A stretch of 15,793 nt of DNA from an uncultured Lachnospiraceae bacterium. Its GTDB lineage: Bacteria > Bacillota > Clostridia > Lachnospirales > Lachnospiraceae. Below are positions 14,592 through 15,793 of this stretch, in pieces. The position numbers and the translations under genes were made by a program. The stretch lies in contig CAJUHN010000068.1 in NCBI GenBank assembly GCA_910585935.1, positions 1 through 15,793 of the forward strand, written 5' to 3'. Under the pieces are notes generated by a model. It saw only the letters and a program-made list of their open reading frames with translations. It was not told the DNA's origin and did not search any database. Position 1 is the first letter of the stretch. Each line of letters starts with the position of its first letter.

Positions 14592-14940
14592 CTATATACC
14601 TCCTTTTATTATAATTTATTATTTAGATAATTGCAAAATCCTGAAATCCATATAAATACTGACTTTTTTGAAAATTACTTCTGCATATCTCCTCCCTGAG
14701 ATTTCATAAGTTATCATAACTTTCATTCTTCAAAATCTTCAAAAAATAGAACAGCCAATGAATCAGCGGAGGCAAGGCAGTATTCCAAAAGAAGTCCCTT
14801 GGAAGACGTCGGCACTTAATGAGCAAACCCATAAGGGTTCGCGAATTTAGTACCGTTACGTCTGGAACGGAGCGAAAGCGCGGCTTCGTTGGAATACTGC
14901 CTTGCCGGAGCGTCCCCTTTTGACTTTCCCAATCACCTAT
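14592..14940 (-). repeat. Dispersed structured element, copy 4 (inverted), leader of chrA
   Basis: Core 14771-14906 (136 bp). Outer stem GGCAAGGCAGTATTCC with GGAATACTGCCTTGCC is perfect and has a C-G pair where copy 3 has A-T; inner stem GACGTAACGGTACT with AGTGCCGACGTC; apical stem GCGAACCC/GGGTTTGC with loop TTAT. The tail (14770 down to 14592) aligns with copies 1 and 2 and ends at the chrA ribosome binding site. A short fragment resembling the element's AGCGAAAGCGC-GCTTC block is found alone at 15237-15254. Confidence 0.8.
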
Positions 14941-15044
14941 AATTTACTATGTATATATAAAATAATATTATATTATAAAATCCATCATAAAATCAATATT
15001 AATAAAAATTTTTTATCAGCTAAGTTTATAAAAGAACTTGAAAC

Positions 15045-15172
15045 TTCATAAATAAAATCCTTTTGCTTATCGTATGGGAGTTAAAAAATCAGAAGTATAA
15101 GCCATTACTACGACTGTACTGTTATAAACCCATGACCTTTCGAGCACAGGTAGTTGACAAACTCTCCCATTA
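15045..15172 (-). mobile_element. Second insertion-sequence-like relic with structured leader
   Basis: On the - strand, a region bounded by ATGGGAGAGTT (15170-15160) and AACTCCCAT (15082-15074), with small internal pairings (TATAA/TTATA, ACCT/AGGT), leads to ACGATAAGCAAAAGGAT-TTTATTT-ATG. The ORF ends after seven codons (MKFQVLL). The leader resembles that of the relic at 13330. Both are probably remnants of related elements whose gene was deleted. The family is not certain; a structured RNA of IS200/IS605 ends is one option. The flanks 14941-15044 and 15173-15297 are AT-rich without recognisable features apart from the element fragment near 15237. Confidence 0.35.
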
Positions 15173-15297
15173 TATAAAAAAATTTTTCATCTCAATTTCA
15201 ATTTTTCTAGAATAGCCAACAATCTAGTCTTACACAGAGCGAAAGCGCAGCTTCACCTAAACAACAATAGATTTCTATTTTCTCATTCGTAAGGTTA

Positions 15298-15326
15298 TTG
15301 AAATTTTTATTTAAATCGGTTATACT
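15298..15326 (+). promoter_or_regulatory. Promoter of the SEVQT-repeat gene
   Basis: TTGAAA (15298-15303), 17-bp spacer, TATACT (15321-15326). Transcription would start near 15333, leaving a leader of about 175 nt before the ATG at 15510. The leader is A-rich and shows no clear structure or ORF. Confidence 0.55.
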
Positions 15327-15509
15327 GATACTATTCATTATTCTATAAAAGAAAAAAACTGGTACAAAAGAAAAAAATATGATAGAATAATACAGAAAGA
15401 AAAAATAAAAGAAAATAATAAGGGAAACTCATAATAAAAAATTCCTTAATGGAACATGATAGAGATACTGTGAAAGCCATAAATCATATGTGGCTACATG
15501 GAGATAGAG

Positions 15510-15793
15510 ATGAAAAAGTATGAAAGACATCAGATGGCTATATTAAAAACCATGATAAAAAAAGCATTATTTTTAATAGGAATTTTGTGTTTCATTTTAT
15601 GTGTCATTCATCTAGTGAATAGAGTGAAAATATTAGAAAATCAGATAGAAAAACTCTCTATAGAACAAGTTTTCGCGCAGGCAAAAACAGATGAAGAAAT
15701 ATTTGATAATACAACAATAACCCCAGAAGTACAAACATCAGAAGTACAAACATCAGAAGTACAAACATCAGAAGTACAAACATCAGAAGTACA
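15510..15793 (+). CDS. Membrane-anchored protein with SEVQT repeats (partial, runs off window)
   Basis: The open frame starts at ATG 15510 with GGAG 6 nt upstream; an in-frame ATG at 15498 is possible but has no such site. The first 94 codons show a short basic N-terminus (MKKYERHQMAILKTMIKK), a single membrane helix of about 18 residues (ALFLIGILCFILCVIHLV), a short coiled-coil-like segment (NRVKILENQIEKLSIEQVF), and then tandem SEVQT pentapeptides to the window end. This is the layout of an anchored extracellular protein with a repetitive stalk; the catalytic or binding domain would lie beyond the window. I do not recognise the family. Confidence 0.75.
   Translation, partial: MKKYERHQMAILKTMIKKALFLIGILCFILCVIHLVNRVKILENQIEKLSIEQVFAQAKTDEEIFDNTTITPEVQTSEVQTSEVQTSEVQTSEV
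15726..15793 (+). repeat. 15-bp tandem repeat encoding SEVQT
   Basis: GAAGTACAAACATCA is repeated four times without a change (15726-15785) and continues into the window edge. Perfect identity points to recent expansion by slippage; copy number probably varies between strains. Being a multiple of three, it changes stalk length without frameshift. Confidence 0.95.

Noticed and set aside
14608..14636. TTGCAA-17-TATAAT promoter for chrA on the - strand
   Set aside because: Good boxes, but the start would fall inside the chrA ribosome binding site; the alignable region of copies 1 and 2 lacks the TATAAT.
15273..15304. Possible further solo CRISPR repeat ending ATTGAAAT
   Set aside because: Only the last eight bases match and no stem is present. 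The TTGAAA is better explained as a -35 box.
13447..15345. Match of the 'spacer' after the 13415 repeat to a TTC-flanked site near 15335
   Set aside because: Only five bases agree after the TTC, which is expected by chance.

Overview
The window looks like chromosomal DNA of a low-GC, Gram-positive anaerobe, most likely a Lachnospiraceae-type member of the Clostridia. This rests on the AT-rich codon use, strong GGAG-type ribosome binding sites, a subtype I-C CRISPR-Cas locus of the kind common in gut Firmicutes, and short paired ChrA genes. No species can be named from the sequence alone.

Layout. Positions 1-9556 hold a subtype I-C locus, all on the + strand: cas3, an 885-bp intergenic region, then cas5c-cas8c-cas7c (with a nested cas11c start), a 14-codon cas4 relic, a cas1 without its N-terminal domain, cas2, a leader, and an array of 17 repeats. 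Interference genes look intact. The adaptation module is broken: everything from about cas4 codon 17 to about cas1 codon 77 is missing and exactly one 32-bp CRISPR repeat sits at the joint. A second, diverged repeat is embedded in frame in cas1, and a third solo repeat lies beside chrA at 13415. Positions 9574-11981 hold a chemoreceptor and an FMN-binding lipoprotein; their promoter uses the end of a decayed CRISPR repeat as its -35 box. A class I methyltransferase follows (12136-12864). Two overlapping ChrA half-transporters lie on the - strand (13448-14586). The right edge starts a membrane-anchored protein with SEVQT tandem repeats.

The most interesting signal is between cas3 and cas5. A consensus promoter on the - strand (TTGACA, 16 bp, TATAAT) points at a lone, decayed CRISPR repeat that keeps the full 11-nt crRNA 5' handle. 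The first 17 nt after that handle match, exactly from spacer position 1, a site flanked by a TTC PAM that overlaps the predicted -35 box of the cas5-cas8-cas7 operon. This looks like a CRISPR-resembling RNA that would use Cascade to repress its own operon, with too little pairing to trigger DNA destruction.

A second theme is a dispersed element of about 340 bp, present four times. Its 136-bp core folds into a long hairpin in which the copies carry compensatory changes, and in three copies its tail runs up to the ribosome binding site of an unrelated gene (cas3, a relic ORF, chrA). Two copies flank cas3 as direct repeats. Degraded mobile-element-like leaders near 13300 and 15100 complete the picture of a repeat-rich, rearranged region.
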